64,000 nt of DNA, taken from the NCBI RefSeq assembly GCF_030704825.1, contig NZ_JAUYNX010000021.1, positions 152,727 to 216,726 of the forward strand, read 5' to 3'. Positions 38,893 through 47,043 of this stretch are shown one piece after another. Every line of letters starts with the position of its first letter. Positions within the stretch are counted from its first letter, which is position 1. The stretch is from Brevundimonas sp. (GTDB taxonomy: Bacteria > Pseudomonadota > Alphaproteobacteria > Caulobacterales > Caulobacteraceae). The position numbers and the translations under genes were made by a program. The notes under the pieces are model-generated. The model was not told where the DNA came from and ran no database searches. It saw only the letters and a list, made by a program, of their open reading frames with translations.

Positions 38893-39013
38893 CTCGTCTC
38901 CTCTCCACGGCGTGGGGAGGGGGACCGCGAAGCGGTGGAGGGGCATCCGCCGGCGTCGCCCCCTCCGTCACCCCGCCTTCGGCGCCGCGACACCTCCCCA
39001 TGGAATGGGGAGG
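38893..39013. repeat. Intergenic palindromic repeat, family B (ends in the mnmE ribosome-binding site)
   Basis: The stretch is built of nested hairpins: CTCCaCggcGtGGGGAG, ACCGC-gaa-GCGGT, and CCTCCCC (38993-38999) with GGGGAGG (39007-39013). It looks like the short G/C-rich repeat seen in many Caulobacterales gaps. The last arm is also the Shine-Dalgarno sequence of mnmE. Confidence 0.7.
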
Positions 39014-39019
39014 ACACGG

Positions 39020-40327
39020 GTGACGGACACCATTTTCGCCCTCGCCACCCCGCCCGGCCGGGGGGCCATAGCCATCCTCCGCCTGTCGGGCCCGCAGACG
39101 GACACGGCCCTGACCGCCCTCGGCGCCGGCGGGCTCAAGCCACGCCTCGCGTCGCTGCGGACCCTGACCCACGCCGACCGGCTGATCGACCAGGCCCTGA
39201 TCCTGCGGTTCCCGGCGCCCAACAGCTATACCGGGGAAGAGTGCGCCGAACTCCATCTCCACGGCGGTCGCGCGGTGGTCGAGGCCGCCAGCCAGGCCCT
39301 GATCGCGCTTGGCCTGCGCCCGGCCGAGCCCGGGGAATTCACCCGTCGCGCCTTCGAGAACGGCCGCATGGATCTGGCGCAGGCCGAAGCCGTGGCCGAT
39401 CTGATCGACGCCGAGACCACGGCCCAGGCGGCCCAGGCCCTGGGCCAGCTGGATGGCGCCCTGTCGCGCACCTACGCCGGCTTCCGCCGCGACCTGCTCA
39501 AGGCCATGGCCCTGGTCGAGACCGAGATCGATTTTCCCGACGAGGATATCCCCGACAATCTGGCGCGGACGGCGGGACCGGTTCTGGACGCCCTGATCGT
39601 CGATCTGCGCGCGGCCCTGGCCGACGCCCGGCGCGGCGAGCGGGTGCGCGAGGGCTATCGCATCGTCCTGATCGGCGAGACCAACGCCGGCAAGTCCTCC
39701 GTGTTCAACGCCCTGATCGCGCGCGAGGCCGCCATCGTCACCCCGATAGCCGGCACCACGCGGGACGTGCTCGACGCCGATCTGATCATCGGCGGATACG
39801 CCGTGACCCTCTCCGATACGGCGGGTCTGCGCGAGAGCGAGGATGTCGTCGAGGCCGAGGGGGTCCGCCGCGCCCGGGCGCGGGCCGAGGCGGCGGAACT
39901 GCGGCTTTGGGTCCGCGGGCCGGGCGATCCACCGGGCGTCGCCGCCGCCTGTATCCAGCCGGACGATCTGCTGATCCGCAACAAGGCGGACATGGGGACG
40001 GTTGACCCCGTCGACGGCCTGGAGAGCCTCGTGGTCAGCACGGCCACGGGCGAGGGGCTGGCGGAGCTACACGACTGGATCGCGGCGCGGCTGGCGCGTG
40101 ACCTGTCGGGCGCCGACTTCCCGGCGGTCACGCGAGAGAGACACCGCCGCCGCCTCGCGGAAGCCCTGATCGATGTCGAAGCCGCCCGTCGGGCGCTCGA
40201 CCATACGCCGGAAATGGCGGGCGACGATCTGCGCCGCGCCGCGGACACCCTTGGCCGGGTCACGGGCGCCATCGGCGTCGAGGACATCCTCGGCGAGGTC
40301 TTCTCGACCTTCTGCATTGGCAAGTGA
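39020..40327 (+). CDS. mnmE: tRNA uridine-5-carboxymethylaminomethyl GTPase
   Basis: MnmE, with MnmG, modifies wobble uridine 34 of tRNAs. The 435-residue product has the formyl-THF-binding N-terminal domain (TIFALATPPGRGAIAILRLSG), the G domain with GETNAGKSS, the DTAGLRE switch and NKAD, and the essential C-terminal CIGK. Start GTG 39020 is fixed by GGGGAGG six bases upstream; that sequence lies in the last hairpin of the upstream repeat. mnmG follows after 57 bases that hold parS site 2. Confidence 0.97.
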   Translation: MTDTIFALATPPGRGAIAILRLSGPQTDTALTALGAGGLKPRLASLRTLTHADRLIDQALILRFPAPNSYTGEECAELHLHGGRAVVEAASQALIALGLRPAEPGEFTRRAFENGRMDLAQAEAVADLIDAETTAQAAQALGQLDGALSRTYAGFRRDLLKAMALVETEIDFPDEDIPDNLARTAGPVLDALIVDLRAALADARRGERVREGYRIVLIGETNAGKSSVFNALIAREAAIVTPIAGTTRDVLDADLIIGGYAVTLSDTAGLRESEDVVEAEGVRRARARAEAAELRLWVRGPGDPPGVAAACIQPDDLLIRNKADMGTVDPVDGLESLVVSTATGEGLAELHDWIAARLARDLSGADFPAVTRERHRRRLAEALIDVEAARRALDHTPEMAGDDLRRAADTLGRVTGAIGVEDILGEVFSTFCIGK

Positions 40328-40329
40328 TG

Positions 40330-40345
40330 CGTTTCACGTGAAACA
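40330..40345. other. parS site 2
   Basis: CGTTTCACGTGAAACA differs from the perfect palindrome only at its first base. It lies in the mnmE-mnmG gap. Confidence 0.92.
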
Positions 40346-40384
40346 CCCTCACGGCGCCGGTGGCGTTTCGGGGGCTTTTCGCCT

Positions 40385-42253
40385 ATGTCCCGCGCCATGA
40401 AATCCTTCGACGTCATCGTCATCGGCGGCGGGCACGCCGGTTGCGAGGCCGCGGCGGCGTCCGCGCGCACGGGCGCCCGCACCGTGCTGCTGACCCAGAA
40501 GCTCGAGACCATCGGCGAGATGTCGTGCAATCCGGCCATCGGCGGCCTGGGCAAGGGCCATCTGGTGCGTGAGATCGACGCCATGGACGGCGTCATGGGC
40601 CGGCTGGGCGACGTCTCCGGCATCCAGTTCCGCTTGCTCAACCGGTCAAAGGGCGCGGCGGTCCAGGGGCCCCGCAGCCAGATCGACCGCCGCCTGTACC
40701 GCGAGGCCATGCAGGCCGAACTGGCTCAGACGCCCAACCTGACCCTGATGGCCGGCACGGCCGAGCGCCTGATCCTCGACGGCGATCGCGTCGTCGGCGT
40801 GGTCACGGGCGAGGGGACCGAGGTCCGCGCCGGCGCCGTGGTCCTGACCACGGGCACCTTCCTGAACGGCGTCATCCACAAGGGCGACCAGCGCATCCCC
40901 GCCGGGCGTCACGGCGAGGCGCCCTCGACCGGCCTCGCCGCCGACCTCTATGGCGCGGGCCTGCAGATGGGTCGGCTCAAGACCGGCACGCCCGCCCGTC
41001 TCGACGGCCGCACCATCGCCTGGGGCCGGCTGGAGATGCAGTCGGCGGACGCCGACCCCGTGCCGTTCAGCTTCCTGACCGACCGCATCGACGTGCCCCA
41101 GATCGCCTGCGGCGTGACCCATACGACCGAGGGGACCCACCGCATCATCGCCGACAATCTCGGCGACAGCGCCGTCTATGGCGGCCACCTGTCCGGCCGC
41201 GGCCCGCGCTACTGCCCCTCGATCGAGGACAAGGTCGTTCGCTTCGCCGACAAGACCTCGCACCAGATCTTCCTCGAGCCGGAGGGTCTGGACGATCCGA
41301 CCGTCTACCCCAACGGCGTCTCGACCTCGGTGTCCGACGCGACCCAGTCCGCCTTCCTGCGCACCATTCCAGGGCTGGAGGCGGTGGAAGTGTTCCGCTT
41401 TGGCTATGCCATCGAATACGACTACGTCGATCCGCGCGAGCTGACCCCGGCGCTGGAGGTCAAGAAGCGGCCGGGCCTGTATCTGGCCGGACAGATCAAC
41501 GGCACCACGGGCTATGAGGAAGCGGGGGCGCAAGGTTTGATCGCCGGTCTGAACGCCGCCCGCGCCGCCGCCGGTTCCGACCCGATCGTCCTCGGCCGGG
41601 ACCAGGCCTATATCGGCGTCATGATCGACGATCTGGTCACACGCGGCGTGACCGAGCCCTACCGGATGTTCACCAGCCGGGCCGAGTACAGGTTGACGCT
41701 GCGCGCCGACAACGCCGATCAACGGTTGACCCCTCTGGCGATCGGGGTGGGGATGGTCTCGTCGAGGCGGGCGCAGGCTTTTGCGGCCAAGGCGGCCCAG
41801 CTGGCGGAGGCGGCGGCTGTTTCACGTGAAACGGTGTTCACACCCAAGGAGGCGGCGGCGCTGGGAATCCACGTCAACGCCGACGGCCAGCGCCGCTCCA
41901 TTCGCGACCTTCTGGCCTTCCCCGGTGTGACTTTGGAGACCTTCCTCGCCGCCCGTCCGGAGATCGCCGGCTGGTCGTCGCAAGTGCGTCAACAGATCGA
42001 AATCGACGCGGGCTACGCCGGCTATCTGGACCGCCAGGCCTCGGATGCCGAAGCCCTGCGGCGCGAGGAAGCCCTGGCCCTGCCGGTCGACCTCGACTAC
42101 GCCGCCATCGGCAGCCTGTCGAACGAGGTGCGCGAGAAGCTGACCCTGGTTCAGCCGCGCACGCTTGGGCAGGCCGGTCGCATCGAGGGTATGACCCCCG
42201 GCGCCCTGACCGCGCTTCTGTCCCACGTGAAACGGACGCGGGTGGCGGCGTGA
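40385..42253 (+). CDS. mnmG: tRNA uridine-5-carboxymethylaminomethyl synthase, FAD subunit
   Basis: MnmG (GidA) is the FAD- and NADH-using partner of MnmE. The 622-residue product shows the dinucleotide motif [45 protein letters not shown] and the late [22 protein letters not shown] 40385 and ATG 40397 are both possible starts. Two parS sites lie inside the gene (41818-41833 and 42219-42234), and rsmG overlaps its 3' end. Confidence 0.97.
   Translation: MSRAMKSFDVIVIGGGHAGCEAAAASARTGARTVLLTQKLETIGEMSCNPAIGGLGKGHLVREIDAMDGVMGRLGDVSGIQFRLLNRSKGAAVQGPRSQIDRRLYREAMQAELAQTPNLTLMAGTAERLILDGDRVVGVVTGEGTEVRAGAVVLTTGTFLNGVIHKGDQRIPAGRHGEAPSTGLAADLYGAGLQMGRLKTGTPARLDGRTIAWGRLEMQSADADPVPFSFLTDRIDVPQIACGVTHTTEGTHRIIADNLGDSAVYGGHLSGRGPRYCPSIEDKVVRFADKTSHQIFLEPEGLDDPTVYPNGVSTSVSDATQSAFLRTIPGLEAVEVFRFGYAIEYDYVDPRELTPALEVKKRPGLYLAGQINGTTGYEEAGAQGLIAGLNAARAAAGSDPIVLGRDQAYIGVMIDDLVTRGVTEPYRMFTSRAEYRLTLRADNADQRLTPLAIGVGMVSSRRAQAFAAKAAQLAEAAAVSRETVFTPKEAAALGIHVNADGQRRSIRDLLAFPGVTLETFLAARPEIAGWSSQVRQQIEIDAGYAGYLDRQASDAEALRREEALALPVDLDYAAIGSLSNEVREKLTLVQPRTLGQAGRIEGMTPGALTALLSHVKRTRVAA
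41818..41833. other. parS site 3, inside mnmG
   Basis: TGTTTCACGTGAAACG lies in the reading frame of mnmG, encoding Val-Ser-Arg-Glu-Thr. It differs from the perfect palindrome only at the last base. Confidence 0.92.
42219..42234. other. parS-like site 4, near the 3' end of mnmG
   Basis: TGTCCCACGTGAAACG keeps the central CCACGTGAAAC but departs from the consensus in the left arm and last base, so it may be a weaker site. Confidence 0.75.
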
Positions 42254-42873
42254 GCCTGACCGACGCGGTCGCGTTTCAGGCCCATACCGGCGCGACGCCG
42301 GCGCAAATGGCCGACCTCCAGACCTTCATCGATCATCTGACCGAGGCCAATACGGTGATGAACCTCGTCGGGCCCGACAGCCTGCCGGACGTCTGGAACC
42401 GCCACATATGGGATTCCGCCCAGCTGCTGGAGATGAAGCCCGAGGCGACGACATGGGCCGATCTGGGCGCCGGCGCCGGCTTTCCGGGCCTGGTGCTCGC
42501 CATCCTGCTGAAGGACCGCCCTGACAGCCACGTCTGGCTGATCGACAGCCTCGGCAAGCGCTGCCGCTTCCTGCAGGAGGTGGTCGACGTCCTGTCCCTG
42601 CGCGCCACCGTGATCAACGGCCGGGCCGAGGAACAGAAGGTCAGGGTCGACGTCGTCACCGCCCGCGCCGTGGCGCCGATGGAGCGGCTTCTGGCCTATG
42701 CACAGCCTTATCTACAGCGCGGCGCACAGGGGCTGTTTCTCAAGGGGGAAAAGGCCGAGGCTGAGTTGATCGAAGCCCGCAAGGTCTGGCAGTTCGATAG
42801 CGACCTCTCCGTCTCGCGCAGCGATCCGCGCGGCCGTATCGTTTCCGTCCGGAGCCTCCGCCGTGCGCGCTGA
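42250..42873 (+). CDS. rsmG: 16S rRNA (guanine-N7) methyltransferase G
   Basis: RsmG (GidB) methylates G527 of 16S rRNA. The 207-residue product has [23 protein letters not shown], the SAM motif [15 protein letters not shown] and [16 protein letters not shown]. The GTG start at 42250 overlaps the mnmG stop (GTGA), and its 3' end overlaps the parA start by 11 bases. Confidence 0.96.
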   Translation: MSLTDAVAFQAHTGATPAQMADLQTFIDHLTEANTVMNLVGPDSLPDVWNRHIWDSAQLLEMKPEATTWADLGAGAGFPGLVLAILLKDRPDSHVWLIDSLGKRCRFLQEVVDVLSLRATVINGRAEEQKVRVDVVTARAVAPMERLLAYAQPYLQRGAQGLFLKGEKAEAELIEARKVWQFDSDLSVSRSDPRGRIVSVRSLRRAR

Positions 42874-43675
42874 CAGAAAGACCCGCGTCCTCGCGGTTTC
42901 CAACCAGAAGGGCGGGGTGGGAAAGACCACCACGGCGATCAACCTCGGCACCGCCCTGGCCGCGATCGGCGAGAAGGTGCTGATCGTCGACATGGATCCG
43001 CAGGGCAATGCCTCCACGGGTCTGGGTGTTCCACGTGAAACGCGCCGGGTGACCATCTATGACGTCATCGTCGACGGCCGCTCGGTCGACGACTCCGCCG
43101 TCCAGACCTCGGTCCCTGGCCTCCACATCATTCCCGCCGACGCCGACATGTCGGGCGTGGAGATCGAACTGAGCCAGGCCGACCGCCGCTCGTTCCGTCT
43201 GCGCGACGCCTTGGCCGGACAGGGGGCCGAGGGTCAGACCCGGTACGACTATGTGCTGATCGACTGCCCGCCATCGCTGAACCTGCTGACGCTCAACGCC
43301 ATGGCCGCGGCCGATGCCGTGCTGGTGCCGCTGCAGTGCGAATTCTTCGCCCTTGAGGGCCTGACCCAGCTGATGAAGACCATCGAGATGGTGCGCCAGA
43401 GCCTGAACCCGACGCTGGAGATCCAGGGCTTGGTCCTGACCATGTTCGACCGGCGCAGCGCCCTTTCGGGGCAGGTCGCCGCCGATGTCCGGGCCCATTT
43501 CGGGGACAAGGTCTATGAGGCTGTCATCCCCCGCAACGTGCGGGTGGCCGAGGCGCCCTCGTTCGGCAAGCCGGCCCTGATCTACGACCTGAAATGCGCC
43601 GGCAGCCAGGCCTATCTGCGCCTCGCCCGCGAGGTGGTGGCGCGCGAGAAATCGCGGCGGCTTCAGGCGGCGTGA
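42863..43675 (+). CDS. parA: Chromosome partitioning ATPase ParA
   Basis: ParA forms nucleoid-bound dimers that draw the ParB-parS complex to the new pole. The 270-residue product has the deviant Walker A motif NQKGGVGKTTTAINL near residue 16, DMDPQGNASTGLG and VLIDCPPSLNLL. GTG 42863 overlaps the rsmG 3' end. parS site 5 lies inside it. parB follows after 28 bases. Confidence 0.97.
   Translation: MRADRKTRVLAVSNQKGGVGKTTTAINLGTALAAIGEKVLIVDMDPQGNASTGLGVPRETRRVTIYDVIVDGRSVDDSAVQTSVPGLHIIPADADMSGVEIELSQADRRSFRLRDALAGQGAEGQTRYDYVLIDCPPSLNLLTLNAMAAADAVLVPLQCEFFALEGLTQLMKTIEMVRQSLNPTLEIQGLVLTMFDRRSALSGQVAADVRAHFGDKVYEAVIPRNVRVAEAPSFGKPALIYDLKCAGSQAYLRLAREVVAREKSRRLQAA
43027..43042. other. parS site 5, inside parA
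   Basis: TGTTCCACGTGAAACG is in the parA frame (Val-Pro-Arg-Glu-Thr). It could place ParB on its own operon. Confidence 0.9.
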
Positions 43676-43703
43676 CGATGATTAGAAGAACGGAATCAGT
43701 ATC

Positions 43704-44606
43704 TTGAGCGAACGTCAGCGCGGGCCGCAACGGGGATTGGGCCGGGGTCTTTCCGCCCTTCTGGGTGAACAGGTGGCCGAGAGCGCCCCGGTGGACGGCG
43801 CTCCCGCCCCGGCCGGCGTGCGCATGGCCCCGATCGAGAGCCTCAAGCCCAATCCGGACCAGCCGCGAAAATCGTTCGGCCAGGAGGAACTGGACGAACT
43901 GGCCGCCTCGATCCGCGACAAGGGCGTGCTCCAGCCGGTCCTGGTGCGCTCCCAGCCCGGCGAGGACGGAGTCTGGCAGATCATCGCTGGCGAGCGCCGC
44001 TGGCGCGCCGCCCAGCAGGCGCGGCTGACGGACATCCCGATCATCATCAAGGAGATGGACGACGTCGCCGTGTTCGAGGTCGCGGTCATCGAGAACGTCC
44101 AGCGCGCCGACCTCAACCCGCTGGAGGAGGCCGACGCCTACCGCATGCTGATGGAGCGCTTCGGCCGCACCCAGGACGCCGTCGCCGGAGTGGTCGGCAA
44201 GAGCCGCAGCCATGTGGCCAACACGCTGCGTCTGCTGCAGCTGCCCGAGGAGGTTCTCTGGTTCGTCCGCCACGGCAAGATGAGCGCCGGCCACGCCCGC
44301 GCCCTGATCACCGCCCCCGATCCCGCCGCCCTGGCCCGGCAGATCGTCGACGAGGGGCTGAACGTCCGTCAGGCCGAGGCGTTGGCGCGCCGGGCCGCCG
44401 AAGGTCCGAAGCCCGGCAGGGCGCGCGCCACCGCCCCGGCTTCGGGCGAGGGCGCGGCGGATGTGGCGGCGCTGGAGCAGGATCTGGCCGACGCCCTGGG
44501 CCTCAAGGTCCAGCTGGCGGACAAGGGCGGCAAGGGGGAGATCACCATCCGCTACGGCACCCTGGAACAGCTGGACGACCTGTGCCGCCGGCTGATGCGG
44601 GGCTGA
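43704..44606 (+). CDS. parB: Chromosome partitioning protein ParB
   Basis: ParB is a CTP-dependent clamp that loads at parS and spreads. The 300-residue product has the N-terminal ParA-interacting basic segment (QRGLGRGLSALLGEQ), the GERRWRAAQQA CTP-binding box and ENVQRADLNPLEEADAY, the HTH (GVVGKSRSHVANTLRLLQLP), and the C-terminal dimerisation part (GEITIRYGTLEQLDDLCRRL). The start is TTG 43704; no ATG fits this N-terminus. Confidence 0.97.
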   Translation: MSERQRGPQRGLGRGLSALLGEQVAESAPVDGAPAPAGVRMAPIESLKPNPDQPRKSFGQEELDELAASIRDKGVLQPVLVRSQPGEDGVWQIIAGERRWRAAQQARLTDIPIIIKEMDDVAVFEVAVIENVQRADLNPLEEADAYRMLMERFGRTQDAVAGVVGKSRSHVANTLRLLQLPEEVLWFVRHGKMSAGHARALITAPDPAALARQIVDEGLNVRQAEALARRAAEGPKPGRARATAPASGEGAADVAALEQDLADALGLKVQLADKGGKGEITIRYGTLEQLDDLCRRLMRG

Positions 44607-44607
44607 C

Positions 44608-45219
44608 ATGGGCGGCCCGGCCGAGGCGGTCATAGACCTCTACAGCCGGCGGGCGATGGACTGGGACGCCGACCGGGGCCGGTCGCTGATCGAGCGCGCC
44701 TGGCTCGACGGCTTTCTGGCCCGCGTCCCGGCGAACGGACATGTTCTCGACCTGGGGTGCGGTTCTGGCGAGCCGATCGCCGGCTATCTGATCCGGCGAG
44801 GCCGGCGCGTGACCGGAGTCGACGCCGCTCGGGGCCTGATCGTCCTGTGCCGGGCCCGCTTTCCGGAGCAGGACTGGCGGGTCGCTGACATGCGGGGTCT
44901 GGATCTCGGCCGCGTCTTCGACGGCGTGATCGCCTGGCACAGCGCCTTTCACCTGACGCCCGCGGATCAGCGGGCGATGTTCGCCGTCTATACGCGCCAT
45001 GTGGCCCCGGGCGGCGTGCTGATGTTCACCAGCGGGTCGACGGCGGACGAAAGCGTCGGCGAGTGGCGCGGCGAGCCGCTGTACCACGGCAGCCTGTCGC
45101 CCGAAGCCTATCGCGAAGGCCTTGACGAGGCGGGCTTCGACCTGGTCACGCACCGGATCGAGGATCCGGACTGCGGCGGCGCCACGGTTTGGTTGTCGCG
45201 CCGCCGCGTGCGAGAGTGA
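44608..45219 (+). CDS. SAM-dependent methyltransferase, class I
   Basis: The 203-residue product has a class-I SAM domain with motif I VLDLGCGSGEPIAGYL near residue 47 and WHSAFHLTPADQRAMFA at the expected catalytic region. It starts one base after the parB stop, so it is probably translated from the same message. The substrate cannot be named. The family is the Methyltransf_11/25 type. Confidence 0.88.
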   Translation: MGGPAEAVIDLYSRRAMDWDADRGRSLIERAWLDGFLARVPANGHVLDLGCGSGEPIAGYLIRRGRRVTGVDAARGLIVLCRARFPEQDWRVADMRGLDLGRVFDGVIAWHSAFHLTPADQRAMFAVYTRHVAPGGVLMFTSGSTADESVGEWRGEPLYHGSLSPEAYREGLDEAGFDLVTHRIEDPDCGGATVWLSRRRVRE

Positions 45220-45223
45220 TCGC

Positions 45224-45409
45224 ATGACCGACAAGCCCAGCAATCCGACCGCCGAAGCCATGAAACGCGCGCTCGCCGCCAAGAAGGCGGGCGGCGGGCC
45301 CAACCATGGCGGGCTCCAGGGCTCGGCGCGCGCCGAGGAAAAAGCCCAGCAGGCGCGAAGCGCGGCCCTCGCCAAGCCTGCATTCCGCAAGGCCTCCAAG
45401 CGCGGCTAG
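45224..45409 (+). CDS. Small basic protein of unknown function
   Basis: The 61-residue product starts MTDKPSNPTAEAMKRALAAK and is rich in Ala, Lys and Gly, with a glycine patch (AGGGPNHGGLQG) and a basic end (FRKASKRG). It follows the methyltransferase by four bases and is probably part of the same operon. No domain is recognised, and it looks largely disordered. The 91 bases to the next stop (45410-45500) hold nothing I can name. Confidence 0.75.
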   Translation: MTDKPSNPTAEAMKRALAAKKAGGGPNHGGLQGSARAEEKAQQARSAALAKPAFRKASKRG

Positions 45410-45500
45410 CCGGTCTGTATCGCGTTTCTCTCGCTTCGCACGGGCGCGTAACTGAAGTCATCGCGAAAACGTCTCTGAATTCCTCGCCGGTTTCGGCGGC

Positions 45501-46553
45501 CTAGAGGCCGAGTCTTCTGGCCCGGGCCGCGATCTCCAGCAGCAGCCGTTCGGCGATCAGCTGGTCGGGCGAACCCGTGGTCTTGGCGGCGACGTCGGCG
45601 GCGTTGACGCTGTCCAGAACCCGATCGAGGTCCTCGAGCCGCCAGCTGCGCGCCTGACGCAGCATCTCGGCCTCCTGCTTCCAGAACACCCCGGCCGCCT
45701 TGGCCGCCTCCCGGGCCCCGGCCCCGCCGGCCTGGAGCACGTTCAGGCGCCGCAACTTGCCGAGATGGATCGAGGCTTGTCTCACCGCCATGACAGGCGA
45801 TTCCCCCTCGGCCAGGGCGCGGCGCAGGCCGGACTGGGCGGGGGCGGGCCGGCCGCCGAAGGCTTGCAGCGCCGCGTCCTGCAGGGAGGCGTCGGCCTCG
45901 ACCCCCAGATGCCGCTCCAGCTCCTCCACGTCGATGGTCTTGCCGGACCCGGGGCCGATGTAGAGGGCCAGCCGCTCGATCTCCTGCCGCATCAGGCCGC
46001 GTTCGCGGGGCAGGCGGCTGACGAAGCGGTCGAGGGCGTCGCCTGTCAGGCCGACCTTGTCCGCGGCCAGGGCCTCCCGCGTCATCCGGGCGACATCGCC
46101 CGTCTCATCCTCGTAACAGGCGATGCCGACCGCCCCCGCCGCCGCCTCGGCGGCCTTTCGCAGGGCGGAATCGCGACCCAGCGCTCCGGCCTCTATCACC
46201 AGCATGGCGTCGGGATTGTAGCCGCCCTCGGCATGGACCTTGAGCGCGGCGGCCAGCATCCTGTCGATCGAGGCCTTCTCGGATCCCAGCCGCACCCGCA
46301 CCAGACGGCGGCCGCCGATCATGCTCAGGGCGGTCAGGGCCTCTTCCAGCCGGGCCTCGTCGCCGTCGATATCGCTGTCGGTCAGGACGGTGACGTTGAA
46401 GGGGTCGTTGAGATCGGGCGTGATCGCCTTGCAGAGGACGCCGGCGCGCTCGCCGACCCCCGACCGGTCCTTGCCGTGGATGACGGCGGCCCGGATGGCC
46501 CGGTCCGGAGCCGCGAGGAAGCGGTCGACCTCGGGGCGTTTGGCCAGGATCAC
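45501..46553 (-). CDS. holA: DNA polymerase III delta subunit
   Basis: HolA opens the sliding clamp as part of the clamp loader. The 350-residue product has the family's layout: VTVLTDSDIDGDEARLEEAL, LVRVRLGSEKASIDRML, an RAI-DNA-binding region and a C-terminal helical domain ending LLLEIAARARRLGL. The start is GTG 46553, ten bases after the lptE stop. It is normal in length. Confidence 0.92.
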   Translation of the reverse strand: MILAKRPEVDRFLAAPDRAIRAAVIHGKDRSGVGERAGVLCKAITPDLNDPFNVTVLTDSDIDGDEARLEEALTALSMIGGRRLVRVRLGSEKASIDRMLAAALKVHAEGGYNPDAMLVIEAGALGRDSALRKAAEAAAGAVGIACYEDETGDVARMTREALAADKVGLTGDALDRFVSRLPRERGLMRQEIERLALYIGPGSGKTIDVEELERHLGVEADASLQDAALQAFGGRPAPAQSGLRRALAEGESPVMAVRQASIHLGKLRRLNVLQAGGAGAREAAKAAGVFWKQEAEMLRQARSWRLEDLDRVLDSVNAADVAAKTTGSPDQLIAERLLLEIAARARRLGL

Positions 46554-46563
46554 GGTCGGAAAT

Positions 46564-47043
46564 TCACGGCTGGTCCGACAGGGCCCGCATCAGGTCCAGA
46601 CGGATCTGGCGCGCCAGTTCGGCGGCGGCCCGCTCCTCGCCGTCCTGCTGGGCGGCGATGGCGGCGTAGGGCTGGTCGGCGGCGGCGTAGGTGGTGGTCA
46701 CGGTCTCGACGCCGGTGACGGGAGGGCCGCCGGAAACCGGGGTCAGGGTCCAGGCGCCGCGAACCGTCAGCTCGTAGCGGGTGGCGGTGTCGTCGATGCG
46801 GCGTCCCAGGGGGCGGCGCGACTGGTCGACCGCCGTCTCCAGCCGCCACAGGGGCGGCTTGGCGCCGTCGCGGCCGAGGACGTCCTCCAGCTGTTCGCGA
46901 ACCCGGTAGCCGAGCCGGTCGTCCTGGGTGGTCACGGCGATGCGCGACAGGGATGAGCCCACGCCCGCTTCGCCATAGAGGGGGGTGAAGCCGCAGCCGG
47001 ACAGTCCCGCCGCCGCGACAACCACAAGGACCAGGCGGCGCAT
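46564..47043 (-). CDS. lptE: LPS-assembly lipoprotein LptE
   Basis: LptE plugs the LptD barrel and helps insert LPS in the outer membrane. The 159-residue product has a lipobox (AAGLSGC), GFTPLYGEAGVG, and the conserved C-terminal QIRLDLMRALS. The start shares a TGATG overlap with the leuS stop, and the order leuS-lptE-holA is the common alphaproteobacterial arrangement, which supports the call. Confidence 0.9.
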   Translation of the reverse strand: MRRLVLVVVAAAGLSGCGFTPLYGEAGVGSSLSRIAVTTQDDRLGYRVREQLEDVLGRDGAKPPLWRLETAVDQSRRPLGRRIDDTATRYELTVRGAWTLTPVSGGPPVTGVETVTTTYAAADQPYAAIAAQQDGEERAAAELARQIRLDLMRALSDQP

